Source of the DNA: Ichthyophis bannanicus
Taxonomy: Eukaryota; Chordata; Amphibia; Gymnophiona; Ichthyophiidae
Direction: 5' to 3'
Assembly: GCA_033557465.1 (NCBI GenBank)
Contig: CM066031.1
Location: forward strand, 1,442,556,163 to 1,442,620,162
Length of the DNA stretch: 64,000 nt
Below the pieces are notes generated by a model. That model saw only the letters and a list, made by a program, of their open reading frames with translations, had not been told where the DNA came from and searched no databases. The position numbers were made by a program, and so were the translations under genes. Positions 50,402 to 61,434 of the stretch are shown piece after piece (the stretch's first letter is position 1; the number at the start of each line of letters is the position of its first letter).

Positions 50402-53400
50402 ATTCAGAAGATAAAAACCAAAATGAACACTGCTGAACTACTAGTGATCATGCTCCACTGAATAAAATATTTCTATTCTGTTTGGATTTTTCTAAGACAT
50501 ACACATGATTTCACGCCTGTGGTAATCATAAGGTCTGTTATGCCAGATCATCATATGCTTTTAAAATACTGAATCAACAAAGGCATATGATAAACATCAA
50601 CACATGGCCTTATGTTAATGACATTCACAGAGGATAGAAGACCTATCCTCTTTTGTAGGACACCAGAAAGATGAATGTGGCCATTTTTAAACTGTTGGCA
50701 TTGCTGAAAACTCCACATGCACTTTCACTCTGAAAGAAAAAAAATAAAGATATTTAAACCTACTTTTTCTGTAGATAATTTTTCTGTGGCAAACACCACA
50801 TACAGATTTGAAAATGAGGTCTACCTCTCTGGACCTAAATATGTCCTCAGGAACATGCTAAACATAGGTGCACTGTGGCATCCTATATATACTTTCATCC
50901 AGGTGAAGGATGGGTAGTTTTCAGACAACCTTTCCTACCTACATAAATAGATTTTAAAAACATGCCCTCAAAATCCTTTTGCAAGGAAGAGGATAGGGTA
51001 AAATAGGACAGTGTGTGAAATATACTTTGGCCCTATAACCTAATCCTCCAGAACACCCTAACTTGACAACCACCTAAGTCATATTTGCATATAGCAAACC
51101 AATTCATAGTGATCAATTATATGCCAGTATATGCCCTATTTATGCCCTAAGGGACATGTTTCTACAGGGTGTGCCAGTAGCACAGATTTGTACAAAGGTC
51201 CGTGTCAGCTTTGGGAGGAGGGTGTGCATTAGCACACTGCTATCCCCCTACACTGCACTAACTGCACATCCACATCATCAATATCACCACTGCCCAGTTA
51301 CAGATCGGCAAAAGCGGCTAACCTAGATATTCAATGTCGGGCTTGGATAAGACCCCAGCATTGAATATCCAGGTTTAACATTCAGCACTGGCAGCTAACT
51401 GGGTTAGTAGTGTTAGCTGCCCGCACTGCATATCAGGCCTCACCCCTTTATATCAAAGTTGTTATTTGCATGAAATGGCCTAATGGCACACAGAAATCAC
51501 AGTTGCAGTACTAGACTCGGCAGCGGCAACTTGGGCGAGTCAGAACTGGGGATGCTATAGCTGAGAGGCCCTTATATCTGATAATGTGTGATGCGATCTG
51601 GGCAAGGACAAATGAAATTGCAGGGGGCGTCGGGAGAAAAATAATTCCCCCTGCCTTTGCCTATGGGCGCCCACAACTTAAATCTAGCCTTTTTACGGCC
51701 TCTGGGAGTCCTGACATTTGTAGTGACACCTACTTGCTGGCATAGATCACACTTACATCCAGCTTCTCGAACAAGAACCAGCTGCAACAGCCAGATTTGA
51801 AGTGGGTGGTAGGAAGCAGTTAAACGTAATAGAGTTAAAAATTCAAGTGACCTGCAATCTAGGGATAATGGAACCTTAATAGGACTATGTTTTTGATGAC
51901 TGATATAAACATTTATTTTGGGGTAACTGTTTACTTTTGGTATCTATTTAACTTGCTGAAAGCAGTACTAGGGACTGATTATAACTGCAGCTAGGGACCT
52001 TTTGCTTGTACTTAAACTATAAAAATAATATTGGTGGTGGTCCACATACAGGATTTTGTTTATTTTTCCCACTCCGTACAAGATAATGTATAGTTCGAGC
52101 AGCAATCTTTCTGAAGCTTTCAGCAAATGATTAGCTGATGTCATTACACCTTGACTGTCATATGACATCTACTCCAGCAAGAAAACACATGCTGGGCTTT
52201 ACAACCTATTCAACTGAACTGTGAATGGATATGTAACAAAAACAATATAATTTTTAACCAGTAAAATACAGAAACAAGAACTTGAAACACACGCAGCCAA
52301 AAGACTAGATTCTAACAGCAGTTATTTTGTGGTGGTGTGCTCTTTATATCTACATTCAAGCTACAGAACCTCTTCAGTTTGGGAAAGCTCCAAACTCAAC
52401 CTCTCACTACATTAAGAGTGTGACTAAAGGAACTGGGGCCAGTCCAAGCAGGCGACATGGAATCTTCACTTGTTTTAACCTTTCCTTTAGAGACAATTTT
52501 TTCTGGTATAATCACAATCCTACTCCCACACGGCAGCAAATACTGCACCCTCCCATATACATAAGAGAACTTTAAGATTTCATTAAGTAGTAAGGAAAGG
52601 TGAAGTATTATAAAAGCTGTATCTCTCTCTGGACCTGAAAGCCACTGTAAAGGATCACGTGTAGTAGCACATTAAGCCACGGTTTTTTTCCATGAACCTT
52701 TCAATCTGAACTAAAAAGGTATTTATTTATTTGTATTTAGCTCACATCATTTCAGTACTCGGCCAAGGCAACCTACGTTAAGGTGCAGCCTCTTCCACAA
52801 ACTAGCTCATATTACTTTGAATCTGTGGATAATAAAAGACTGTATAACAATGTTGATTCCCATCTGTACAGTATGACATTTCCAGGCCCGCTGAAGGTGT
52901 CTTTGTTCATCTGTATGCTTTTCTGGTATTGTTGCTGTGTTGGATAGCCTCTGTGCCAGCCACTTGTTTCCTGTGATTTTTTTTTTTTTTGTAATATAAA
53001 ACATTTTTGAAAGAGAAAATTATTTGACCTTTCATGCAGGTTACAGCTTCCTGGTTTTACATTCACATTTTAGTCTACTGCTCTCTTAGTAAACACACAA
53101 AACAATATGCATGTCAGTACTGCAATTCACAAAAAGAGCTTTTTGTTACAACCCTTTTGCCTTTGCAAGGGTCAAGAAACAGAAAGAAGAAACTTCTCAA
53201 AATGGAGAAACAAAATAGGACTCCTAAATTAAATGAAGAAATCCAAGCACTACATTTTGAAAGGTGACCATACTTAGGGGACTGTTCAGGTTATCAGAGC
53301 AGGACCTACACCTGTAGCATTAAAAAAATGTTTTGACAATTTAGGTAACTAATTTGTAAAAGTCTGAAATACTGAAAAACCAAGAAAAGTGTAAGCTACT

Positions 53401-54160
53401 GTACCCCCTCCCCCATACTCAAGGCAAAAATACGTGTTCAGTTACATTAAGACAAATCTCTAATCAGCTTCTATAGGACCATGCAACTATTTGCAAGTAC
53501 AGTATGTTAGGGCAACAGAGGTCCTGAACTTGAGAGAATCACAGAAATTCAAAAAGAATTCTAGTTCAGCTTCAGACAATGGCATGGTTTTCTCCTACAG
53601 TACTGTATGTCAAATTCAAAATGTGTCATTCATCTGTTGTGAACATCGACAGTCTCAAGCCTAAATTATTAAACTGTAAGACACCCATCAAAATCTTCTA
53701 AGTATGGTATAAGGACTTGCACAATCCATGAAGGGAGCTGGAGAGGATCTAATATTCAGAGCAACTACGATTCAGGAATACTACGGAGACTTATTTACCA
53801 ACTCATTCTGTGACACAGGTAAACCAGGTCACCTCAAGGTGCCTCTAGGACTCTGCTAAAAAAGGATGAGCTGTTATTTGAACTTGGATTCCCTAAAGCA
53901 AAAGCGCTCACCCCCACAAAATAGTATAGATAGCACGTTAAGTAAATGCAACTCAAGTCCAGCCGTCCCTCTTCTCCTTCTGCTAACTAAAGCGTTTGGA
54001 GTAATGTCTAGAAAATACATCCTCCTTCAGTTAAAGGAAGGCCAAACAGACAGATAAACATAAAAGAGAAATCTATGCACGGGAGATGCGGCTATGCACA
54101 TACGAGGTCCTACTCCCAAGGCACCACTATTTCCCCATTAGAGCACAGTTGAATGGCATG
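50402..54160. other. Gene-poor stretch upstream (in intron terms downstream) of the first exon
   Basis: No coding exon was recognised on either strand. It holds mostly unique-looking AT-rich sequence, a possible degenerate MITE at about 51290-51440 and a poly-T tract at about 52979-52991. On the GAREM1 reading this is the first few kilobases of intron 1, a common place for enhancers, which cannot be recognised here by eye. Confidence 0.5.
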
Positions 54161-54760
54161 CAGTGGGTCAGTTAAGAGCGCCCCCGCTGCTCCGTTACAA
54201 ACTTCGCGGGGCCGACTCACCGCTGTCCAGCCGCGCGACTTGGGGCAGCCGGTAGCTGCTGACGAGCGCGTCCAGGGGGAAGGAGGCCGCTCCCCAGCGC
54301 ACCTCCCTCAGCGCCGCCAGCAGCGGCTCCATGGTCGGGTCGGAAGCCGGGACGCCTCAGCCGCCTCGGGACATGCCACCGAGCACGGGGAGAGAGGACG
54401 GGGGTCCTGGACCGCCGGCGGCGCTGCGGCTCCTCCTCCTCCGGGAGTCTGCCACCTGCTCCTGCTGCTTCCGCCGCCCCTGACCGCCCTCGACCCGAGC
54501 CGCCCAGCCCGCGCCCGCTCCTGTCCTGCGGCGGGCAGGAAACGCCATCCCAGCGCCAGCAGCACTGAGTAATCCCCGGGGGCCGGGAGACGCCTGCGCA
54601 GCTCCTGCAGCCCGCCTTCCCCCTCCCCAGCCCGGCGAAGGAGGAGGGAAGAAGTCTCCGAGCCAGGGAGAGAGACTTCCCGAACACAGGCGGAAAGTAC
54701 AGCCCGACTCTTAAGTAAAAGAAGCACACCGCAGCGCAGGGCTCTCCCCTAGCTCACAAG
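54160..54760 (-). promoter_or_regulatory. CpG-rich promoter and 5' untranslated region of the GAREM1-like gene
   Basis: A sharply bounded GC- and CpG-rich block, unlike the AT-rich surroundings. It covers the first coding exon and about 430 bp upstream of its ATG. This is the usual design of a vertebrate CpG-island promoter on the minus strand. I see no convincing TATA box. Open frames in the block on both strands are by-products of its composition. The start of transcription cannot be fixed from the sequence. Confidence 0.75.
54221..54332 (-). CDS. GAREM1: First coding exon, GAREM1-like (CABIT-domain GRB2 adaptor)
   Basis: From ATG 54332 the exon encodes 37 full codons: it starts MEPLLAALREVRWG and contains PLDALVSSYRLPQVARLDS. 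It then splits a glycine codon (AGC G) at a strong donor GTGAGT (54220-54215). From memory, human GAREM1 begins with a segment of the same kind (PLDLLVSTYRLPQIARLDNG) at the start of its CABIT domain; GAREM2 fits less well. The protein links EGF receptor signalling to GRB2 and ERK. Exon length, phase and the CpG-island location fit a first coding exon. The next exon should lie beyond the left window edge. It is on the same strand as every DIRS copy here. Confidence 0.75.
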
Positions 54761-54954
54761 AGTCGTTCACAGTTTACACCTCTCTGTGCATATGTGTCTC
54801 TTCCCGCTCCGCGTCCGTCAGTTCATAACAGCAGTCTATGATGTTGTCTCATGCTAGGCTGGTGCCTGATTGGTATGTGTTGTTACTAGTATGCAGGGTA
54901 GTATGCAATGTCTTTTGTTGTTGTTTTCTTTCTTTTTTTAATTGTTTTGAGAGG
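54761..54954. other. Short gap between promoter and DIRS copy E
   Basis: About 190 bp of ordinary sequence with nothing recognisable except a GTTGTTGTTTTC-rich patch near 54918. It separates the CpG-rich promoter from an old DIRS element. Confidence 0.5.
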
Positions 54955-54989
54955 AGAAGGAGGGCTGGTGAGTGTGACTGCATACCCCT

Positions 54990-55060
54990 TCTGTGAGAAC
55001 ACCCTTTATAGGTAAGCAACTAGCTTTCTCCTGAGACAAGCAGGGGGATGCAGGCACAGT
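54990..55060 (-). repeat. Internal complementary region of DIRS copy E
   Basis: The arrangement CTGTGAGAACACCCTTTATA, GGTAAGCAACTAG, then CTTTCTCCTGAGACAAGCAG resembles the composite internal region of copies B and C (AACACCTGTTACAGGTGAGT, AACTACGC, TTTCTCCAGGACCAAGCAGG). No matching left terminus is present, so the 3' end has been lost. This lies about 650 bp upstream of the GAREM1-like start codon. Confidence 0.65.
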
Positions 55061-56110
55061 CCATTGGTAAGTCCAAAGCTGAGGGCCGCTGTGTGTTGAT
55101 GGTGATGATGCAACCCAGGCCTGAATACAGGAGGAGGAAGGTTCCTGAGAATAGCCTGGACGAAAGTAAAATCTTGTGCTGAAAACCAGTCCAAGCTGTA
55201 GTGTTCTGCAAATGTGTGGATTGATGACCAAGTAGCGGCTCTGCAGATATCTTGAGCTGAGAAAGAGGCAGCCTGGAGGTGACAGAAAGCAATGCAGTCC
55301 AAGATCCAGGAGGACATTGTCTTCTTGAAGGCCAGCCAGCCTGGATTGTTGGGATTAAAAGTGACAAAGAATTGCAAGGCTGTGCAAATTTGTGCTTTTG
55401 CACCCAGAAAATACAAAAGAGCTCACTGACAGCCCAATGAATGAAGAGCTGTTTCTGAAGAGTTCCCATGGAGACTTGGGAAAAACGTCAGGAGTACCAT
55501 AGACTAATTGAGATAAAAGTCTGAGATTAACTTTAAGCAGGAATTTGGGATGAGTGTGAAGACCACTTTGTTATACATAAATTGTGTAGAGAGGGTAGTG
55601 AACAAAGGTTTGAGGTTCACTAACTCTCCATACTGATATTATAGCACCAGCGAAAGTCATCTTCCAGGTGAGGTGCCTTAAGGAAGTGGAATCCAAGTGA
55701 TCGAAGGGTGCCTTCATGAGTTCGGACAAGACAATATTGAGGTCCCATGTTGGTATGGGTGATTTGAGCAAAGGTTTGGTATTCATTAGCTCTTTTATAA
55801 AACGACCTACCAGAGGGAGCATCAAGAACCGTACAATGGCAAGTTGGTCTTTAACAGCTGCTATGGCAGAGAGATGATACTTGACTGAGGAAGTCTGGAA
55901 ACCTGAGTTTTAAAGATGTAGAAGGTAGGTCAGAATCTGGTTGAGGGAGCAAGAAATGTGTTTTTGTCCCCGCAGCGTAGGCCACTGAACGAAGCAGTTC
56001 CATTTCCACTGCTAGGAACATTGGGTTGCTGGCTTCCTGGATGTCAGAATGATGACCCAGACATTCATGGAAAGGTGCTTTTGTGTAATTAGTATCCATG
56101 CAGCTTCCAT
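55020..56110 (-). pseudogene. Tyrosine recombinase remnant of DIRS copy E
   Basis: Readable parts: MLPLVGRFIKELMN and TWDLNIVLSELMKAPF, LRHLTWKMTFAGAI (the segment before the catalytic Arg; ISVWRVSE replaces SARRVSE), and SWILDCIAFCHLQ. These are followed directly by AQDICRAATWSSIHTFAEHY with the Tyr motif. The segment that should carry VTAHxVR, with the catalytic His and second Arg, is missing, so this copy could not recombine even with its frames repaired. Confidence 0.8.
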
Positions 56111-56129
56111 GTGGCTAGAGAGAGCGCTA

Positions 56130-56934
56130 GAAGATTGGTGTGAAACAGATGACTACCGTCTTGCATGAATAGGAAGGGATGAGTACCCAGAGGCAGGGGT
56201 CCCTTCCTCATCGTGGACAGGAGGCGGGAGTACCGTGTATGCTGGGGCCACTGTGGAGTTATGAGAATGACTGTGGCCTTGTCTTTTTAGATCTTGAGCA
56301 AGATTCAAGTCATGAGTGGAAATGGAGAAAAAGCATACACTAATTCATGAGTCCAGGAGATCATGAAGGCGTCCGAAGCCCACCTGCGAGGTCTGGGACG
56401 GATGGAGCAGAAGAGAGAGCACTTTGCATTCTTAGCCAAGGCAAAGATATCCACTTCCAGCAAACCCCCATTCCTGAAAGATATGCTGCAGAACCTTTGG
56501 CTCCCGAAACCACTCGTGCGGGTTGAGACGTTAATTGCCAACTGGTTTTGGGATCCCAGCAAGTATGTTGCTCTTAGGGAGACTCCGATGGACTGCACAA
56601 AGAGCCATAGCCACACTGCCTCATGACGAGGGACTCCGATCCCCCTTCCTTGTTGATGTAGAACATGGTGACCTGACTGTCGGTCTCCACCAATAGGAAT
56701 CTATCATGAGCCCAGGTCTTGAAGGTGTTGAGCACATAGAAGATGGCATGGAGCTCAATCTGCATGGCTGCCTCCGCAGCAGACAGTCTCCCTTGGGTGG
56801 TGAAGTGGAGGAGATGTGCCCCCCTAGCTGTGGTGGAGGCATCAGGGCAATTTCTCCAAATGGGTTGTATGAACCTCACCTCTAAGCCAGGGCATGGGGA
56901 GTATGATCTCAGTCTCTCAAATTTACTGCTAAGA
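56130..56934 (-). pseudogene. RNase H and C-terminal part of reverse transcriptase-RNase H, DIRS copy E
   Basis: Minus-strand fragments read MQIELHAIFYVLNTF (RNase H Glu motif), ETDSQVTMFYINKEGG (Asp motif) and LLEVDIFALAKNAKCSLFCS (the counterpart of TLDLFASPLNRQLPRFCS). WASDAFMISWTHELVYAFSP follows, near the C-terminus. The upstream polymerase is displaced to 60100 by later insertions. Confidence 0.78.
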
Positions 56935-57940
56935 CTCAGCGTAGTACTTGCATCGTGCCAAAGAGAGCCTTCTGCTGAACTTCATAAGATGTAACATATA
57001 TAGGTAGTTTGTCAAGATGTGCTTGAAAATTTTTCTTTATCAAGCCTGTGGCACCCAATACAATGGGAAATATTTCAGTATCTTTCTGCCACATTTTCTT
57101 GGTTTCTGACTCCATTTTCTGGTATTTTAGGATCTTTTGCCTCTCCACGCAATTCAGAGTAATTGCTTGGAACTGACACCTCTATTATCAATGCCGTTCT
57201 GGTGGTGGCCTTCTTAACCACTATATCTGGCTTCCTTGCATCCAGTTTTTTATCGGTCAGAATGGGAGTATCCCAGGTGATCATAACCTCATTCTCTGTA
57301 ATTCTCTTAGGGTCCTGATCCCAGTGCTTTTCAGGCACAATGATGTTGTAGTGCTTACAGAGTTTCCAATGGATGAGGTGCACTACTTTATTATGTCTTT
57401 TCATAGAGAAATTTTCTGCCATCAGAACTTCACTGCCAGTTATGAGGAGAGTCATCATTTCCAGGTCTTTCTTACAGAATCGACACATGTCTGTGCTGCC
57501 ATTGTTTTCAATGCTTGCTGTAAACCATCTCATCCATAAGCCACTGTTCTGGGCTGCAACTATCAACCTCTCATCCTTCAGTTTCAGTTCACCCCTCCTT
57601 AACCATTCATATGTCCGTTCTTGATCAACAAATGGTTCCTGCAGTAACACTCTGTATTTCTTACTGTATTTGTACATCTGTCATTTGTTCTTCCTTGTTT
57701 GTTGATTTAATTCCTTGAAGAGTTTTTTCAGGCATCGGTGGTGAGAGTGAGTTGGTGCAGTAGCTCCTGGAAGGGACATCCGCAATTGAGGTTGGAAGGG
57801 TTGGTCCAACATTGGAGGTAGTGGCACAAGCTTGGTTGACTGGGCCCTTTCAGGGGAATCCAGGTATGAAGGGGCTGGGTATGCTGGCACCAATTGAGTT
57901 TGAGATGCCACTGTAATGGTTGCATATGGAGGCACACAAG
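56935..57940 (-). pseudogene. R2/R4-like non-LTR element, 3' remnant with restriction-like endonuclease
   Basis: The minus strand shows a zinc-finger-like CRFCKKDLE with a later MKRHNKVVHLIHWKLCKHYN. Then comes ARKPDIVVKKATTRTALIIEV, the P-D...E-V core of the restriction-like endonuclease of R2, R4 and Dong-type elements, and near the end VLGATGLIKKNFQAHLDKLP. No reverse transcriptase is present, so it is 5'-truncated. It interrupts DIRS copy E between RNase H and the polymerase. Its exact ends are uncertain. Confidence 0.72.
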
Positions 57941-58155
57941 CAGAACGACATTTTATTTATTTATTTAACATTTCTTCTATACCACGCTATTATAATCATC
58001 GCGGTGTACATCAAACAGAAACATACTACAATGCATACAGGCAACATTGAGTTTACAGTGAAACAGGATATTAAACATGGAATAAACCGGGAAAACTATG
58101 TACAAGCTAACTTTATACTATGTACACTTCTCTAACTCATCTAGTTGTTACATGT

Positions 58156-59750
58156 TGTCATGATGTGTGTGTTGATAAAGTTGAAAGTTTGAAAAGAAAT
58201 CCTGTTTCTTTTAAGAATCTAGAGGGAGCAGGAAGGAATATTCAGGACCTAATGAGCTTGAGAAGCCTAATGATTTGCACCTGGAAGTGACCCCGGAAGT
58301 CAGGCAGGAAGGATTTCCTTATAAGCCAGAGCTGAATGCTTGCAAGAGGTGCACGGCTACACAAGGAGGTCCAGGTCCAGCTGCCTTAGGGAAAGGCAGT
58401 CCAGCAGGGTGCACGGCTACCCAGGGAGGTCCAGGTCCAGGTCCAGCTGCCTTAGGGAAAGGCAGTCCAGCAGCAGTGTGCACGGCTACACAAGGAGGTT
58501 CAGGTCCAGCAAGGTGCACAGATACACAAGGATGTCCAGGTCCAGTTGCCTTGAGGAAGAGAAGCACGGCTACTCAGGGGAGTACGGCTTCACCAAGGAA
58601 AGAGAAAGGAGAAAGAGAAGGACCTGAGAAGGAACAGTGAAGAAATCCTAGAGGAGCAAGCCCACAGGTACAGGGTTCACAGGGGTGAAATCCAGAAGGG
58701 CCAGGCTGATTGTGCAGCTCTCCCAAGGAGGTTTGTTAGGGCCAGCTCTGAGGTTAGAGGCTGTGCCACGCCCTGTTCTTCCAGTGCTCCTGACTCCAGA
58801 AGAGAAAGAGCTAAGCCAGAAGCAAAAGGGAATGGTTTGGTGAGAAGCTCACGGTCTCTGAGGAATAATTACCCAGTTTTACCAAGCAAGAGAGGAAAGG
58901 CATTTTATAATAAACCTGAGTTCTTACCAAGGGAAGAAAAAGGGAGTCCAAACCAGGTTTTACTAAACTGCCAAGAAGCACAGCCCTGCCTAATGCTGAG
59001 AGGCAGAGACATTGCTACAACAGGAAAGTTGCTGAAAGGAAAAACTCTGTGGAGTCAAGCCAGCAAAGTTCCAGGTATGAAACAGTTATTGATGCTAGTA
59101 AATGCATGAAGCATAAAGGCCCTGGGAAAACCAGTCCTCGCTTTACAAGAAAGGAGAAACCAGACTGGTTTAGCAAAATCCCTAAAGCCCTGAGAACAGA
59201 CCCTTATTTGAGATAAGGCTCCAGAGGCATAGCACACCAACACGAGTCAGACAGGGACAGTGTTTGTTCCCCTGGTGATTTTAGTGAGGAAGAATGCATG
59301 GAGACAGAATGCATTGACACAGTTTCCCTATCACCACCAGAGCAGATGGAGTGTGACCTGTGCACAGCCTTATGTCAAGAGTCTGTAGTAACTGAGTAAA
59401 ATAAAAGTCTATGAAAATATTGATGTTTTTGGAATGAACTGAATTCCTGTTTTCTGACCTCTGCTTAATTGTGAAGTGTAACAATTAAGCACATGTTTTG
59501 AATACTGGTGACCTTTTGCAAGAAAGGACTTTTTTCCTGTCTCATTATTCATCTCTTAATTTGAACCCTTGCTTTGACGGGGAATAAAAGCCTTAATTCC
59601 CTCCACTTGGTTTTGTTGCTAAGTTCTTTTAGGCAGCCGGAATTGGTGAGGACATTTGGCTATGTCGATGAACCTTACTTTCCCGGTGGCTCCCTAAATA
59701 TAATCTTTGCCGTGGATCGCCCTTAGCGTAGGGGGCGCTAGCCCACGACA
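58156..59750 (+). mobile_element. Solo LTR of an LTR retrotransposon
   Basis: The element begins TGTCATGATG and ends CCCACGACA, with TGTC/GACA inverse ends. It is flanked by the identical ATGT (58152-58155 and 59751-59754), a 4-bp target duplication. A polyadenylation signal AATAAA lies at 59583-59588 in plus orientation. It interrupts an L2 tail, which it cleanly splits. No internal coding region remains, so I read it as a solo LTR of 1595 bp, with a VNTR at 58340-58590. The parent family (Gypsy-like or endogenous retrovirus-like) cannot be told from the LTR alone. Confidence 0.72.
58340..58590. repeat. VNTR inside the solo LTR
   Basis: Four to five imperfect units of about 35-65 bp contain GTGCACGGCTACACAAGGAG, GTCCAGGTCCAGCTGCCTTA and GGGAAAGGCAGTCCAGCAG. 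Length differences come from loss or doubling of the CAGGTC part. Open frames across it are by-products. Confidence 0.85.
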
Positions 59751-60099
59751 ATGTGCATTTGTGGGTGGATAGTACACGTGTGATGGTTAGCGGTAGGGCT
59801 TATGTGTAGGCTAACCATTTTCTGTTTGTGTTAGGGTGTTGGGGCTAGACTTTTGATGCCTCGGATTTCATGGGGAAGGGCATTCCAGTATAAAGGAGCA
59901 AATATGGAGAAGGCCAGACATGGACAGAAGCCACCGTGTGCCATAGGAGATGGAGGAGCATGTATGCGAAGGCACTCCGAAGCTGTGCGAGCTGGCAGTG
60001 AGCTGCCAAAGGACATGCACCCTGTCACTGCGTAGAAAGGCCCTGGCGTTTTATGGTGTCCAAGTGTGCTCCAATGAAACATAGTATTTGTCAAAGCTC

Positions 60100-60857
60100 C
60101 ATTTTGGATTTTTCAGTATTGATGATGAATCAGAGCATCCACGGTGAGTCAGCAGTGCTGTGTATCGAGCAAAGGATTTAGTCCTTGGAAGGAGCTGAGA
60201 TGAGACAGTCATCGAGGTAGAGGTAAACACAGTGCCCCTGGCATCTTAGATATGCTGCTGCCTCTGCTAGGCACTTTGTGAAAACACGTGGAGCAGAAAT
60301 AAGGCTGAAGGGCAAAACTCTGTACTGGTAGTGGCTGCTCTTGAACTGGAATCAAAGGTATTTTCAATGCTGAGGATGGATGGGGATGAGAGCATATGTG
60401 TCCTTTAAGCCAGAGAGACTAGCCAATCGTTGTGGCTGAGCAATGGAAGGATAGCAGTGAGCAATTTCAGTTTGAATTTTTCCCGTTTGATGTGAAAGTT
60501 GAATCCACAGAGATCAAGGATGACGGCTGCCGGACTTCTTTGGGATAAGGAAAAACCAGGAGTAGATGCTTGCTTGAATTCTTCTGTGGGAACAGACTCT
60601 ATGGCCCTGCTGCTGAGCAGTTCGGTTATCTCTGGTGCCAAGATGGGCAAGTGGGATGCTGGTATTGTGCTGACCAAAAGGGGGCAGGGTGGAGGGGGCA
60701 CTGTAAAGTTGATCTTGTACCCTGTTGTAATGATGTTGAGGACCCATCGAATCATCGTGATGGACTGCCAAGTCTCTCTGAAATGCAGGACCCTGCCTCT
60801 TACCTGCAAGTAGAAAAAACAGGGGGCAGTCTTGGTGGTTGGCGCCGAGGTGTCCAA
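60100..60857 (-). pseudogene. Reverse transcriptase core of DIRS copy E
   Basis: The minus strand reads RGRVLHFRETWQSITMIRWV, VILDLCGFNFHIKREKFKL, LSHNDWLVSLA (start of the first catalytic motif). Further left, in broken frames, are LISAPRVFTKCLAEAAAYL and CVYLYLDDCLIS with the YLDD box. Stops and shifts are frequent. It corresponds to residues 155-380 of the intact protein of copy C. Confidence 0.8.
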
Positions 60858-60869
60858 AGGTTGTTTTCT

Positions 60870-61430
60870 TTCCCTTCCCTTTGCCTGGAACCTTGGCCAT
60901 AGGCAAGGCCTGGAAGGTGCTGGGCTGGTGGTCTGAAACCGTCGATGGGGTTAGAATTTTTGGAAGTATTGATAGTGGTATGGTCTGCAGTACTGTGGGA
61001 ACTGCAGTTGGTGAGGTTGTGGAGTGGTTTCCGCAGGTTGAGCCGCTAGCTCCCTGACTATAGAGGAGTGGCCCTTCACCCCTGAAACTGCCTCCTGTAC
61101 CTTGGGCCTGAACAAGCTGTCTTCCTGACAAGGTGTGTCCACAAGGCGGTCATACAAGTTTTCCTGAAGGCCTGAGATGTGTAGCCATGCTATGCATCCT
61201 ATGAAAATGGCTGTGGCCATAGACCGTGCCACTGAGTCATAGGCATCATAAGTTGCCCGGATGATGTGGTAGAGGGATTCCTGAAGGTTATCCTGTAACT
61301 GGTGCCCATCATCTACTGTAAAAGGTTGGTTGGGTCCTCGAATTGTAGGAGGAGATCATGGTGATAATGGAGAATCTGCAGTTGATGTGCTAGAGGTTTC
61401 ATGGGTAAGAACCCACTTTCATATGATTTT
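60870..61430 (-). pseudogene. Gag remnant (C-terminal half) of DIRS copy E
   Basis: The minus-strand frame holds IIRATYDAYDSVARSMATAI, which aligns to SRAAYDGFEASARVAAAGI in the intact Gag. Then YDRLVDTPCQEDSLFRPKVQ follows (compare QDKLVDVPCRGENLFGKPM). The basic tail follows up to the polymerase. An L2 element cuts it at about 61435 and Gag resumes near 63245. Confidence 0.8.
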
Positions 61431-61434
61431 ATTT

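Larger units (their letters stand above)
57950..60100 (-). mobile_element. L2-type LINE 3' portion carrying a solo LTR
   Basis: The 3' tail is at 57950-58135 in inverse orientation (ATTTTATTTATTTATTTAAC, TTCTATACCACGCTATTATA, CGCGGTGTACATC). It matches the tail of the L2 copy at 61435 (TTCTATACCGCGCTATTCAC, GTGCGGTGTACATCGAAC). The C-terminal coding end is at 59831-60090 (FSIFAPLYWNALPHEIRG). The two halves are separated by an LTR at 58156-59750. It is 5'-truncated and lies in DIRS copy E. Confidence 0.78.

Noticed and set aside
54153..54729. Overlapping long frames on both strands in the CpG-rich block
   Set aside because: They arise from high GC content. Only the short frame from ATG 54332 to the donor at 54221 matches a known protein start and has a proper splice signal.
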